From: ZC4RG30 sp964417875
Lineage (GTDB): Bacteria > Pseudomonadota > Gammaproteobacteria > Steroidobacterales > Steroidobacteraceae
Length of the DNA stretch: 9,273 nt
Assembly (NCBI GenBank): GCA_964417875.1
Contig: CAYQJU010000092.1
Coordinates: 1-9,273 of the forward strand
Direction: 5' to 3'
A program made the position numbers and the translations under genes. The first letter of the stretch is position 1. Each line of letters starts with the position of its first letter. Below, one piece after another: positions 1-6,694 of the stretch. The notes beneath the pieces are model-generated. The model saw nothing but the letters and a program-made list of their open reading frames with translations, ran no database searches and was not told the DNA's origin.

Positions 1-182
1 ACGCCAATATCGGCATCAGCCTGCCGGGCACCGGCGAGCGGCCGGTGGCGCCGGTGTATGAAGACGGCGAGAAGACCGTGACGCTGAAGGGCGATCACAT
101 TGCCGAGGAGTTCCAGGAACTGCTCGAGCGTTACGTGGCGCGCACCTATGCGCAGCGCGCGCTGGCAGACAGCACACCTTGA
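1..182 (+). CDS. ispG: 4-hydroxy-3-methylbut-2-enyl diphosphate synthase, C-terminal part (truncated by window start)
   Basis: Only the last 59 codons are present, read in frame from base 3 to the TGA at 180-182. IspG is the iron-sulfur enzyme that converts methylerythritol cyclodiphosphate to HMBPP in the MEP isoprenoid pathway. The segment ANIGISLPGTGE near the beginning of the visible part is the hallmark that follows the last cluster-binding region in proteobacterial IspG. It is followed by the usual tail: a short loop, a small beta element (EKTVTLKG) and a terminal helix (EEFQELLERYVARTYA). The catalytic cysteines and the glutamate lie upstream of the window. The stop overlaps the TTG start of the next gene, suggesting co-transcription and possibly coupled translation. 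Identity rests on a short but characteristic stretch. Confidence 0.88.
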   Translation, partial: ANIGISLPGTGERPVAPVYEDGEKTVTLKGDHIAEEFQELLERYVARTYAQRALADSTP

Positions 183-1306
183 CCGCATCCGCGTCCGACC
201 CGTCAGGGCCGGGCGCGCCCTACCATCACCTGCTGCGCGGGCCGCGCTTCTCGTGGTGGCGCGCGCTGCTGACCCTGGCGCTGGCGCTCACGTTCGCGCT
301 GCTGTCGGGTCTTGGCATCCTGGCTGTGGTGGCGCTGGCCGCGGGCGCAGGCCAGGTCGATGTCCTGCTCGATCCGGACAATCTCTCGCCACCCGCCTTC
401 GGGCTGGCCAATGTACTGATCGCCATCCTGATTCCCTCGGCCCTGCTGGCGATGCGCATCGTGCATGGCCGCGGTGCAGGCCGCCTGTCTTCGGTGGCTG
501 GCCGCATCCGCTGGAACTGGCTGCTGCGCTGCATGCTGGCGCTGCTGCCGCTTTACATCGTCTATGTCACGCTGGACCTGTTCATCGACCAACCCACGGA
601 CGGGCGGCATGCGCAGTGGCTGGCGATGACGCTGATCGTCCTGGCCAGCACGCCGCTGCAGGCCGCTGGCGAGGAATACATCGCGCGCGGGCTGATCCTG
701 CAGAATGTGGGCGCGTTCTTTGCCGACACGCGCCACGCGGCAATCGTCGCCAGCGTACCGGCGGTGCTGGTGTTCGCGGCCGCGCATGGCAGCCGCGATC
801 CCTGGATCTTCATCGACCTTGCCATCTTCGGCGCCGCCTGCACGGTGCTGGCACTGCGCACCGGCGGGCTGGAGGCACCGATCGCGCTGCATGCCATGCA
901 CAACATGGTGGGCATGATCGCGACCCTGCTGTGCGGCGGCTTTGGCGAGGGATTCGTCGATGGGGAATCCGCCGGGGAGCCGCTGGATGCCGCATTGACG
1001 CTGGTGGTGTGTGCGATCGCCGTACCGATGCTGCTGCGCCTGGCGGTGCGGCACGGGATCCGCAGCACTGCCCCGCCACCGCCACGCGCGACTGCCACTG
1101 CCATGGATCACGCCGCGGGCGCCGTGCCGATCATGCCGTCCGATTCCCCCGACCCGATGCCGCGCCGGCCGGTTTCCGAGGCCATCGCGCTGCTGCTGAC
1201 GCTGCTCATCACTGCCTGGCTGGTGCGGGCGATGACCGCATCGCCGGACACCGGCGTGCCCCCGGACGTGCCATCGGTGCAGCCCCGTGCTAGCGTTGCC
1301 GCATGA
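179..1306 (+). CDS. CPBP-family intramembrane metalloprotease (CAAX protease/bacteriocin-processing type)
   Basis: A 375-residue integral membrane protein. The family signature is in order: EExxxR as E165-E166-Y-I-A-R170, FxxxH as F199-A-A-A-H203, and HxxxN as H238-A-M-H-N242. These glutamate and histidine residues form the active site of Rce1-like intramembrane endopeptidases. Hydrophobic segments lie at about 29-55, 76-92, 113-135, 147-162, 188-202, 210-226, 234-252 and 270-290. A proline- and alanine-rich linker (about 298-330) follows, then one more hydrophobic helix (about 333-350) and a Pro-rich tail. This extension lies beyond the conserved core. The start is a TTG overlapping the ispG stop (TTGA), with no clear Shine-Dalgarno, so the N-terminus is less certain than the core. 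The stop overlaps the phhB start. The substrate is unknown; bacterial relatives include bacteriocin-immunity and uncharacterised proteases. Confidence 0.86.
   Translation: MTASASDPSGPGAPYHHLLRGPRFSWWRALLTLALALTFALLSGLGILAVVALAAGAGQVDVLLDPDNLSPPAFGLANVLIAILIPSALLAMRIVHGRGAGRLSSVAGRIRWNWLLRCMLALLPLYIVYVTLDLFIDQPTDGRHAQWLAMTLIVLASTPLQAAGEEYIARGLILQNVGAFFADTRHAAIVASVPAVLVFAAAHGSRDPWIFIDLAIFGAACTVLALRTGGLEAPIALHAMHNMVGMIATLLCGGFGEGFVDGESAGEPLDAALTLVVCAIAVPMLLRLAVRHGIRSTAPPPPRATATAMDHAAGAVPIMPSDSPDPMPRRPVSEAIALLLTLLITAWLVRAMTASPDTGVPPDVPSVQPRASVAA
1268..1296 (+). promoter_or_regulatory. Putative internal promoter placing transcription start at the phhB ATG
   Basis: GTGCCA (1268-1273) as -35, a 17-nt spacer ending in the extended element TGC (1288-1290), and TAGCGT (1291-1296) as -10. 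Only six bases separate the -10 from the phhB ATG at 1303, so an RNA started at the usual distance would begin at the ATG. phhB has no visible Shine-Dalgarno, which fits a leaderless mRNA. The element lies inside the end of the preceding coding sequence. Inference only; the same geometry recurs at 9140-9178. Confidence 0.4.
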
Positions 1307-1644
1307 GCGAAGAACTGGCCAACCGCCGCTGCGTGCCCTGCGAGGGCGGCGTCGCCCCGCTGTCGCGCGCCGCGGCCGAAGAAGTGCTGCAGCGACTGGA
1401 CGAGAACTGGCAGCTGGCCGTCAATGCCCAGTCCATCCAGCGCGAGTTCCGCTTCCGCGATTTCTTCCGCACGATGAGCTTCGTGAACGCGCTGGCCCAC
1501 ATCGCCAACATCGAGGACCATCATCCGGACCTCGAACTCGGCTACAACTACTGCCGCGTGCGCTTCACCACGCACGCCATCAAGGGACTTTCAGAGAACG
1601 ACTTCATCTGCGCGGCGAAGATCGACCAGTTGCCGCTCGCGTAA
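1303..1644 (+). CDS. phhB: 4a-hydroxytetrahydrobiopterin dehydratase (pterin-4a-carbinolamine dehydratase)
   Basis: A 113-residue cytoplasmic protein of typical length for the PCD/DCoH family. It dehydrates 4a-hydroxytetrahydrobiopterin to quinonoid dihydropterin, recycling the cofactor of aromatic amino acid hydroxylases. The family core is plain: H73-H74-P75-D76, supplying two active-site histidines, then the strand GYNYCRVRF, and THAIKGLSENDF (90-101), whose H91 completes the usual histidine set. The N-terminal RRCVPCEGGVAPLS stretch is usual in proteobacterial PhhB. The ATG overlaps the stop of the membrane-protease gene (ATGA). No phenylalanine hydroxylase gene is in the window, so its partner, if any, is elsewhere. 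The last 41 bp overlap the 3' end of the convergent ubiI-like gene. Confidence 0.95.
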   Translation: MSEELANRRCVPCEGGVAPLSRAAAEEVLQRLDENWQLAVNAQSIQREFRFRDFFRTMSFVNALAHIANIEDHHPDLELGYNYCRVRFTTHAIKGLSENDFICAAKIDQLPLA

Positions 1645-2812
1645 CCAGCAAGCGCCGCGCCAGCGGCGAGCGCGCCACCAGCGCCATGCCCGAGCGGGCG
1701 GCCCAGGCCACCATCGACGGCGACGCGGTGAACAGACGGTCGAGCCCGTCCACCACCCCGCCAACCAGCGCATTGCCGGCGCGTCGCTCGCGCTCATAGC
1801 GGCGCAGCGCATCCAGTGCACCGACGCTCTCGCGCGGCGGGCGCAGCGACAGCGAGGCCGCCAGCGCCGCGGCATCCTCGAAGCCCTGGTTCACGCCCTG
1901 GCCGGCCAGCGGGTGGATCACATGCGCCGCATCGCCCACCAGTGCGGCGCGCGGCGCCACATAGCGCGCCGCATGCAGGCGCCGCAGCGGAAACGACGCG
2001 CGCTCGCCGCCGGGCACCAGCGTGCCCAGCACCCGCGCGCTGGCGGTGGTGAGCTCGGCACCGAACTGCTCCGGCGGCAGCGCCAGCAATCGCGCCGCCT
2101 CATCATCGGTCACCGACCAGACGATGGAGCAGGCCGCATCTGGCAATGGCAGCAAGGCCAGCGGTCCTGTGGAAAGGAAGCGCTGGAAGGCGGTGCCATG
2201 ATGCGCACGCGCCGGCTGCACAGTGGCGACGATGGCACGCTGGCCATATTCGCGCGCCGCGGCCGGCATGCCGAGCAGCTCGCGCACCGCCGAGGCGGCG
2301 CCATCGGCACCCACCAGCAGCTCGGCCTTCAGCACTTCATTGTTCAGCCCGACATGCGCGGCGGCGGCGTCGATCGACAGGGTGCGCAGCGCATCCTCGA
2401 TGACCACGATGCCGGCCTCGCGACAGGCATCGAGCAAGGCGGCCTGCAGGGCAAGGTTCTCGACGATCACTCCCAGCTCTGCCGCGCCACTCTCTGCCGC
2501 GTCGAAGCGCAGCGCATCGGGACTGTCCGGTGGCATCGCCTCATGCCAGATGGTCATCGCCTGCACCGGCGCGATGCGGCTGGCATCGAGGCGCTGCCAG
2601 ACGCCAAGCTGCTCGAAGCGCTGGCGGTTCACCGGCGAGATGTTCGCGACCCGTTGCCCGATCGGCGAGCCGCTTGCAGGTGCCCTGGCCGGACGGGGCT
2701 CCAGGATGGCGATGCGCGAGGGCGCAAGTCGCGTCCACTCCACCAGCAGCAGCGCCAGCGCCGCGCCCACCATGCCGCCGCCGGCGATCACCACCTCGAA
2801 CTGGCGGCTCAT
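1604..2812 (-). CDS. ubiI: UbiH/UbiF/VisC/COQ6-family FAD monooxygenase, probable ubiquinone C5 hydroxylase
   Basis: A 402-residue flavoprotein monooxygenase. The dinucleotide-binding motif is at the N-terminus (VVIAGGGMVGAALAL, 7-21). The DG motif is LLVGADGAASAVREL (165-179), and the second FAD motif is ALVGDAAHVIHPLAGQG (290-306) followed by NQGFEDA. The SPIGQRVANIS stretch (49-59) matches the conserved arginine loop of the family. It is the last gene of the ygfB-pepP-ubiH-x operon, the place held in E. coli by ubiI (visC), which hydroxylates C5 of the ubiquinone ring using O2 and NADPH. Its ATG overlaps the ubiH stop (ATGA). Family membership is certain. The ring position is inferred from gene order, since UbiF-, UbiL- and UbiM-type paralogues look alike. 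The 3' end runs into phhB on the other strand. Confidence 0.9.
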   Translation of the reverse strand: MSRQFEVVIAGGGMVGAALALLLVEWTRLAPSRIAILEPRPARAPASGSPIGQRVANISPVNRQRFEQLGVWQRLDASRIAPVQAMTIWHEAMPPDSPDALRFDAAESGAAELGVIVENLALQAALLDACREAGIVVIEDALRTLSIDAAAAHVGLNNEVLKAELLVGADGAASAVRELLGMPAAAREYGQRAIVATVQPARAHHGTAFQRFLSTGPLALLPLPDAACSIVWSVTDDEAARLLALPPEQFGAELTTASARVLGTLVPGGERASFPLRRLHAARYVAPRAALVGDAAHVIHPLAGQGVNQGFEDAAALAASLSLRPPRESVGALDALRRYERERRAGNALVGGVVDGLDRLFTASPSMVAWAARSGMALVARSPLARRLLVTRAATGRSSPRR

Positions 2813-4119
2813 CGCGGCGCCACCAGCGGCAGGCCGCGTGCCAGCCGCGGCGTGCGGGGTCCGAAGCCGAGGCTGACGCGCGCCAGCGCGCGCTTGGCCG
2901 GCGGCAGCAGGTCGAACATCAACAGGCCCGCATCGCGCGCCGTGGCGAGCAGCGGCCGGTTGCTGCCGAACACGCGCACCAGCGCATCGGTGAAGCCGAT
3001 GACTCCCCGGCGATCCGCCTCGCGGTCCGTCGCATAGTGCGCAAGTCGCGCGGCGTCACCCGGATCACCGCCCTGCGCCAGCATCTCGGCCAGCGCCGCG
3101 GCATCGCGCAGGGCCAGGTTGAATCCCTGCCCGGCCACCGGATGCAATGACTGCGCCGCATTGCCCAGCAGCACGATGCGCGATGCCACCGTGCCGCGGC
3201 TGCGGGTCAGCGCCAGCGGATAGCGTCCGCGTGTGCCCAGCTGCAGCGCGCGGCCGGCGCGCCAGCCGAAGGCCTGCTGCCATTCGTTCAGGAACTGTGC
3301 ATCGGACAGCTGCATCAGGCGCTGCGCATCATCCGGGCGCGCGGCCCAGACCAGCGTGCGCCATGCGCCGGGCGACGCGGCGCGTCGCGGCAACCCATGA
3401 GCGGCGTCCACTGCACCTTGTGCCGCCGTGCCGGCATGCACGATGGGCAGCAGCGCCATCGGGCCTGCCGCGGTGAATCGCTCGAAGGCGGTGCCGTCAT
3501 TGGCCACATCGGTGCGCAGGGCGGCGACCACCGCCACCTGCTCATAGTCATCCACCTGCGCACCGAGGCCGGCGGCCTTGCGCACCAGCGAGTGCGCGCC
3601 ATCTGCGGCCACCACCAGACGGGCATGCAGCCGCTTCACGCCATCCTGCTGTTGCAGGACAAGCTGCACCGAGTCGGCCTGCGCAGCCAGCGCGGTGAGC
3701 CGGGCGGGCATGAAGGCGGTGATGCGCGGCGCATCCGCAAGGCCCTGCCACAGCGCGCGCCCCAGCACGCGGTTGGGCACCACGTAGCCCAGCGCCTGCT
3801 GGTCCAGCGCGCGCGCTTCCAGGCGCGCAAATCCGAAGCGACCCGCGTCGGAGACATGGATGGCGGTGATCGGCGCGGCCTCGGCGGCCAGCTGCGGCCA
3901 GATGCCCAGCGCGTCGAACACGCGACGGCTGGCATTGCCCAGCGCGGTGGTGCGCTCGTCGAAGCTGGGCTGTGCCTGGCTGTCGGGTGCGAAGGCCTCG
4001 ATCAATGCAATCGACAGCGGCAGCTCGCGCAGCGCTGCGGCCAGGCTGGCTCCCGCCAGGCCCCCGCCGACAATGGCAATGTCGAATGCGCCGAGGTCCT
4101 GCCCGTCCTGCTCCGGCAT
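2809..4119 (-). CDS. ubiH: 2-octaprenyl-6-methoxyphenol hydroxylase (ubiquinone C1 hydroxylase)
   Basis: 436 residues from the chosen start. UbiH inserts the C1 hydroxyl of the ubiquinone ring using FAD, NADPH and O2. Motifs are IAIVGGGLAGASLAA (14-28), FDERTTAL (53-60), LVVAADGAHSLVRKA (168-182), FERFTAAGPMALLP (212-225) and LLGNAAQSLHPVAGQGFNL (317-335). The GN in place of GD in the last motif is typical of UbiH and separates it from the UbiI-like neighbour. A GTG 45 bp upstream is also open, but the ATG at 4119 is preferred: AGGA lies seven bases before it, the pepP stop is only four bases away, and the protein then begins just before the FAD-binding strand. Compared with E. coli UbiH there is an insertion of about 23 residues between LLP and LVW (about 226-256). 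Confidence 0.95.
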   Translation of the reverse strand: MPEQDGQDLGAFDIAIVGGGLAGASLAAALRELPLSIALIEAFAPDSQAQPSFDERTTALGNASRRVFDALGIWPQLAAEAAPITAIHVSDAGRFGFARLEARALDQQALGYVVPNRVLGRALWQGLADAPRITAFMPARLTALAAQADSVQLVLQQQDGVKRLHARLVVAADGAHSLVRKAAGLGAQVDDYEQVAVVAALRTDVANDGTAFERFTAAGPMALLPIVHAGTAAQGAVDAAHGLPRRAASPGAWRTLVWAARPDDAQRLMQLSDAQFLNEWQQAFGWRAGRALQLGTRGRYPLALTRSRGTVASRIVLLGNAAQSLHPVAGQGFNLALRDAAALAEMLAQGGDPGDAARLAHYATDREADRRGVIGFTDALVRVFGSNRPLLATARDAGLLMFDLLPPAKRALARVSLGFGPRTPRLARGLPLVAPR

Positions 4120-4123
4120 CGGC

Positions 4124-5494
4124 TTATCCTGCGCCCACCAGCGCTTCGACCTCGTCCGGATCACCCGGCACGCCGGCAGTCAGCACCTCGCAGCCGTTCG
4201 CCGTCACCACCACGTCATCCTCGATGCGGATGCCGCAGTTCCAGTAGCGCTTCGGCACGCCACGCGTGCCCGCGGGGATGTAGATGCCCGGCTCCACCGT
4301 CATCACCATGCCGGGCTCGAGCACCCGCCATTCATCGCCGACCTTGTAGTCGCCGACATCGTGCACATCGAGGCCCAGCCAGTGGCCGGTGCGATGCATG
4401 AAGAAGCGGCGACAGGCGCCCTCCTTGACCAGCCGCGGCACCCGTCCCTTCAGCAGGCCGAGCGACACCAGTCCCTGCGTGATCACCTGCACCGCCGCCT
4501 CATGCGCCTGGTTCCAGTGATTGCCGGGCCGCGTGGCCTTGATCGCTGCCTGCTGCGCCTCGAGCACCACTTCATAGAGCTCGCGCTGCGCCGGCGTGAA
4601 GCGGCCACCAACCGGCCAGGTGCGGGTGATGTCCGAGGCGTAGTACTGGTATTCGCAGCCGGCATCCACCAGCAGCAGGTCGCCCTCCTCGAGCCGCGCA
4701 TCATTCTCGCGATAGTGCAGGATGCATGAGTTGGCGCCGCCGCCGACGATGGGCTGGTAGGAGGCGGTGGCATTGTGCCGCCCGTACTCGTGCATCAGCT
4801 CGGCGGCGATCTCGTATTCATGCCGCCCGGGTGCGGTCTGGCGCATGGCACGCACCTGCGCGGCCGCGGCGATGTGCGCCGACTCGCGCATCAGGCCCAG
4901 CTCCCTGCGGCTCTTGTACAGCCGCATGTCGTGCAGCACATGGTCGAGCGCCACCATCTCCTGCGGGGGATGCTTGCCATGCCGCGCCAGTCCGCGCAGC
5001 GTCTGCAGCCAGCCGAGCACCTTCTGGTCGAACTCCGGATGCGTGCCCATCGCGTAATAGACGCGCTCGCGGTTCTCCATCAGGCCGGGGAGGATCTCGT
5101 CGAGGTCGCCGATGGGAAAGGCATCATCGGCGGCGAAGCGCTGCACCGCGCCGGCCGGTCCTGCGCGGCGTCCTTCCCAGGTCTCCTTCAGCGGATCACG
5201 GTCGCGCACGAACAGGATGTATTCGGCCGCCGCGCGTCCCGGCACCAGCACGGCCACCGCCTCGGGCTCGGTGAAGCCGGTCAGGTAATAGAAGTCGCTG
5301 TCCTGCCGGTAGGGATATTCCACATCGTTGTTGCGGATGCGGATGGGAGCGGCGGGCACGATGGCGATGGAGCCCTTGCCCATCAGCCGTGCCAGCTGGC
5401 GCCGCCGGCGCGCGAACTCGCTGTTGCCGGCCTTCAGCGTGGCGGCACGCGCCGCAACATCAGCGGAGCCGCCGGCCGGCTGGCGCGATCTCAA
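4124..5494 (-). CDS. pepP: Xaa-Pro aminopeptidase (aminopeptidase P)
   Basis: 456 residues with the pita-bread metallopeptidase fold. It removes N-terminal residues that precede proline. All five metal ligands of the dinuclear manganese site are visible: D277 (LLVDAG), D288 (ASDITRTWP), H371 (HRTGHWLGLDVHD), E401 (MTVEPGIYI) and E425 (GIRIEDD). The N-terminal domain has the usual EYPYRQDSDFYYLTGFTEPEA (59-79). The likely start is a TTG overlapping the ygfB stop (TTGA), with GGGAG eight bases upstream. It gives about 25 residues more than E. coli PepP before the shared EFxRRR segment, and no other start codon was found between. The gene lies between ygfB and ubiH as in E. coli. Its stop is followed after four bases by the ubiH ATG. 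Confidence 0.96.
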   Translation of the reverse strand: MRSRQPAGGSADVAARAATLKAGNSEFARRRRQLARLMGKGSIAIVPAAPIRIRNNDVEYPYRQDSDFYYLTGFTEPEAVAVLVPGRAAAEYILFVRDRDPLKETWEGRRAGPAGAVQRFAADDAFPIGDLDEILPGLMENRERVYYAMGTHPEFDQKVLGWLQTLRGLARHGKHPPQEMVALDHVLHDMRLYKSRRELGLMRESAHIAAAAQVRAMRQTAPGRHEYEIAAELMHEYGRHNATASYQPIVGGGANSCILHYRENDARLEEGDLLLVDAGCEYQYYASDITRTWPVGGRFTPAQRELYEVVLEAQQAAIKATRPGNHWNQAHEAAVQVITQGLVSLGLLKGRVPRLVKEGACRRFFMHRTGHWLGLDVHDVGDYKVGDEWRVLEPGMVMTVEPGIYIPAGTRGVPKRYWNCGIRIEDDVVVTANGCEVLTAGVPGDPDEVEALVGAG

Positions 5495-6057
5495 TGCAGG
5501 CGCTCCCGCGGCAGGTCGGGCGGCGGCTCACGCAGCGGCTGCAGGTGGTCATAAAGGAGTTGCACGCCCACGCGCACGAACTCGACCAGTTCCGCATAGG
5601 CCGCCTCATTCGATTCGGCATCGTCTGCCGGGTCGACATCGACATGTGTGATCTCGGTCATGTCGCGCAACACCTCGGCGGCCTCGCCGCGCAGTGACGC
5701 CGGATCGGGCACGGCCACGCCGGTGCCCAGGCCGTAGAGGAAACCCTGGCACCACTCGCCCAGCGCCGAGGTGCGATCGAGGATGGAGGCATCATCGGTG
5801 GGCAGCAGGGGTTCGAATTCCATCGCGCCGGCCAGCAGCGCGCCGGAAGTGGCATCGAAGACCTCGCGCAACTGGTGCGCGGCCATGCCCTCGGCCCTGC
5901 CGTCGGGCAGGATTTCCGCCAGCCAGTCAGTCAGTGTGCAGCGCGAGGCGCAGAGTGATCCCACCAGCGTGCCATGCGCCTCGGCGGCGTCGGTCAGTGC
6001 ACGGGCTTGCACCAATGCACGCTGCAGGTCATCGAAGGTGTGGACGGGAACGGCCAT
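5491..6057 (-). CDS. ygfB: YgfB / UPF0149 family protein
   Basis: 188 residues, close to the usual length. The family is recognised from AEAHGTLVGSLC (26-37), the central DRTSALGEWCQGFLYGLG, and the C-terminal EAAYAELVEFVRVGVQLLYDHL helix followed by a proline-rich tail ending in LH, as in E. coli YgfB. The protein is acidic and all-helical. The family has no established enzymatic function; a Pseudomonas aeruginosa homologue has been linked to control of a beta-lactam resistance regulator, which may not apply here. It is the first gene of the ygfB-pepP-ubiH-ubiI operon. The ATG at 6057 has only a poorly spaced AGGG upstream. A CATAAT box (6074-6069 on this strand) would give a leader of about five bases. 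Confidence 0.94.
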   Translation of the reverse strand: MAVPVHTFDDLQRALVQARALTDAAEAHGTLVGSLCASRCTLTDWLAEILPDGRAEGMAAHQLREVFDATSGALLAGAMEFEPLLPTDDASILDRTSALGEWCQGFLYGLGTGVAVPDPASLRGEAAEVLRDMTEITHVDVDPADDAESNEAAYAELVEFVRVGVQLLYDHLQPLREPPPDLPRERLH

Positions 6058-6142
6058 GCTGCCCTGCCATTATGCCTTGCGCATGCGCACGCCGCGCGCG
6101 GGACTTGCCGGTCCCATGTGGTGCAGGCAGTATTGCCCGCAA
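6058..6142. promoter_or_regulatory. Divergent promoter region between ygfB and the zapA operon
   Basis: 85 bp separate the outward-facing starts. For the rightward operon, TTGCCG (6105-6110), a 17-nt spacer and CAGTAT (6128-6133) form a plausible sigma-70 promoter whose start would be one to three bases before the ATG at 6143. For ygfB, CATAAT (6074-6069 on the minus strand) is a good -10, but no matching -35 was seen. A 12-bp perfect palindrome, TGCGCATGCGCA (6078-6089), lies just upstream of the ygfB -10 and could be a protein-binding site. All assignments are by eye. Confidence 0.5.
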
Positions 6143-6376
6143 ATGAGCCACGACAGCGGCCACGGCCCCATCGAAGCCGACCTGCAGCACCTGGAAGTGC
6201 GCATCAACGAACTGCTCACGCTGGTGCAGCAGCTCAGCGAGGAAAACCGCGCCCTGCGGCATCGCCAGGATCATCTCGCCAGCGAACGCGCCGCGCTGCT
6301 GCAGAAGAATGAGCAGGCGCGCGCCGGCGTCGAGGCGATGATCGGGCGGCTGCGCATGCTGGAGAACGGCATATGA
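6143..6376 (+). CDS. Small coiled-coil protein, TIGR02449-type (ZapB-like)
   Basis: 77 residues. After a short histidine-containing N-terminus, residues about 11-74 form one continuous amphipathic helix with heptad-spaced leucines and isoleucines (LQHLEVRINELLTLVQQL, then ENRALR, then RAALLQKNEQA). It ends RLRMLENGI. This matches the short coiled-coil proteins annotated as TIGR02449 that lie directly before zapA in many gammaproteobacteria. Size, fold and place recall ZapB, the coiled-coil partner of ZapA at the division ring, but a ZapB role here is inference. The ATG at 6143 has no Shine-Dalgarno, and a promoter just upstream would give an almost leaderless transcript. The stop overlaps the zapA ATG (ATGA). 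Confidence 0.88.
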   Translation: MSHDSGHGPIEADLQHLEVRINELLTLVQQLSEENRALRHRQDHLASERAALLQKNEQARAGVEAMIGRLRMLENGI

Positions 6377-6687
6377 GTGCCGCGGGCGAGCCGGTCAGCA
6401 TCCGCATCCTCGACAAGGAATACCTGATCGCCTGTCCGCCCGGCGAACGCGAAGACCTGCTGCGCGCTGCAACACTGCTCGAGACCCGCCTGAAGAAGGC
6501 CCGCGAGAGCGCCCGCGGCATGGGCACCGAGCGCTGGCTCATCATGGCCGGGCTCGACATGGCCAATGAGCTCGCCAAGCTGCAGGTTCGCGAGGAGCGT
6601 ACGACACGCGAAATGGGCACCCGCGTCCGGCAGATGCGCGAGCGGGTGGAACGTGCCCTTGTCCAGGGACAGCAGCTCGAACTGTAG
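6373..6687 (+). CDS. zapA: Cell division protein ZapA
   Basis: 104 residues, typical for ZapA. This cytoplasmic protein binds FtsZ, cross-links its filaments and stabilises the Z ring. The N-terminal globular part (VSIRILDKEYLIACPPGEREDLLRAA) is the conserved FtsZ-binding head. It is followed by LLETRLKK and the conserved IMAGLDMANELAKLQ helix, then a long C-terminal helix for dimerisation. GGAG lies eight bases before the ATG, which overlaps the stop of the coiled-coil gene. Two consecutive TAG codons end the gene, directly before the 6S RNA. The zapA-ssrS-fau order is a conserved gammaproteobacterial arrangement. Confidence 0.95.
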   Translation: MSAAGEPVSIRILDKEYLIACPPGEREDLLRAATLLETRLKKARESARGMGTERWLIMAGLDMANELAKLQVREERTTREMGTRVRQMRERVERALVQGQQLEL

Positions 6688-6688
6688 T
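6659..6688 (+). promoter_or_regulatory. Putative 6S RNA promoter
   Basis: TTGTCC (6659-6664), an 18-nt spacer and TGTAGT (6683-6688) lie across the end of zapA. Initiation about seven bases downstream (near 6695) would start a few bases before the closing stem of 6S RNA, as expected. Processing from a zapA read-through transcript is also possible. Confidence 0.45.
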
Positions 6689-6694
6689 AGAGTG

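Noticed and set aside
100..1293. Plus-strand open frame of 397 codons overlapping the membrane protease in another frame
   Set aside because: The competing frame carries the full CPBP signature and transmembrane pattern. This one is Arg/Ala/His-rich and featureless.
1913..3037. Plus-strand open frame of 374 codons opposite ubiI/ubiH
   Set aside because: It covers the complementary strand of two well-recognised genes. Its product is rich in Arg, His, Gln and Ala with no domain, as expected for antisense frames in GC-rich DNA.
4120..4164. Upstream GTG start for ubiH
   Set aside because: It would add 15 residues not present in the family and overlap pepP by 41 bp, whereas the ATG at 4119 has a Shine-Dalgarno and sits at the pepP stop.
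3397..4401. Plus-strand open frame of 334 codons opposite ubiH/pepP
   Set aside because: Antisense shadow of conserved motifs. It crosses the ubiH-pepP junction and has no recognisable domain.
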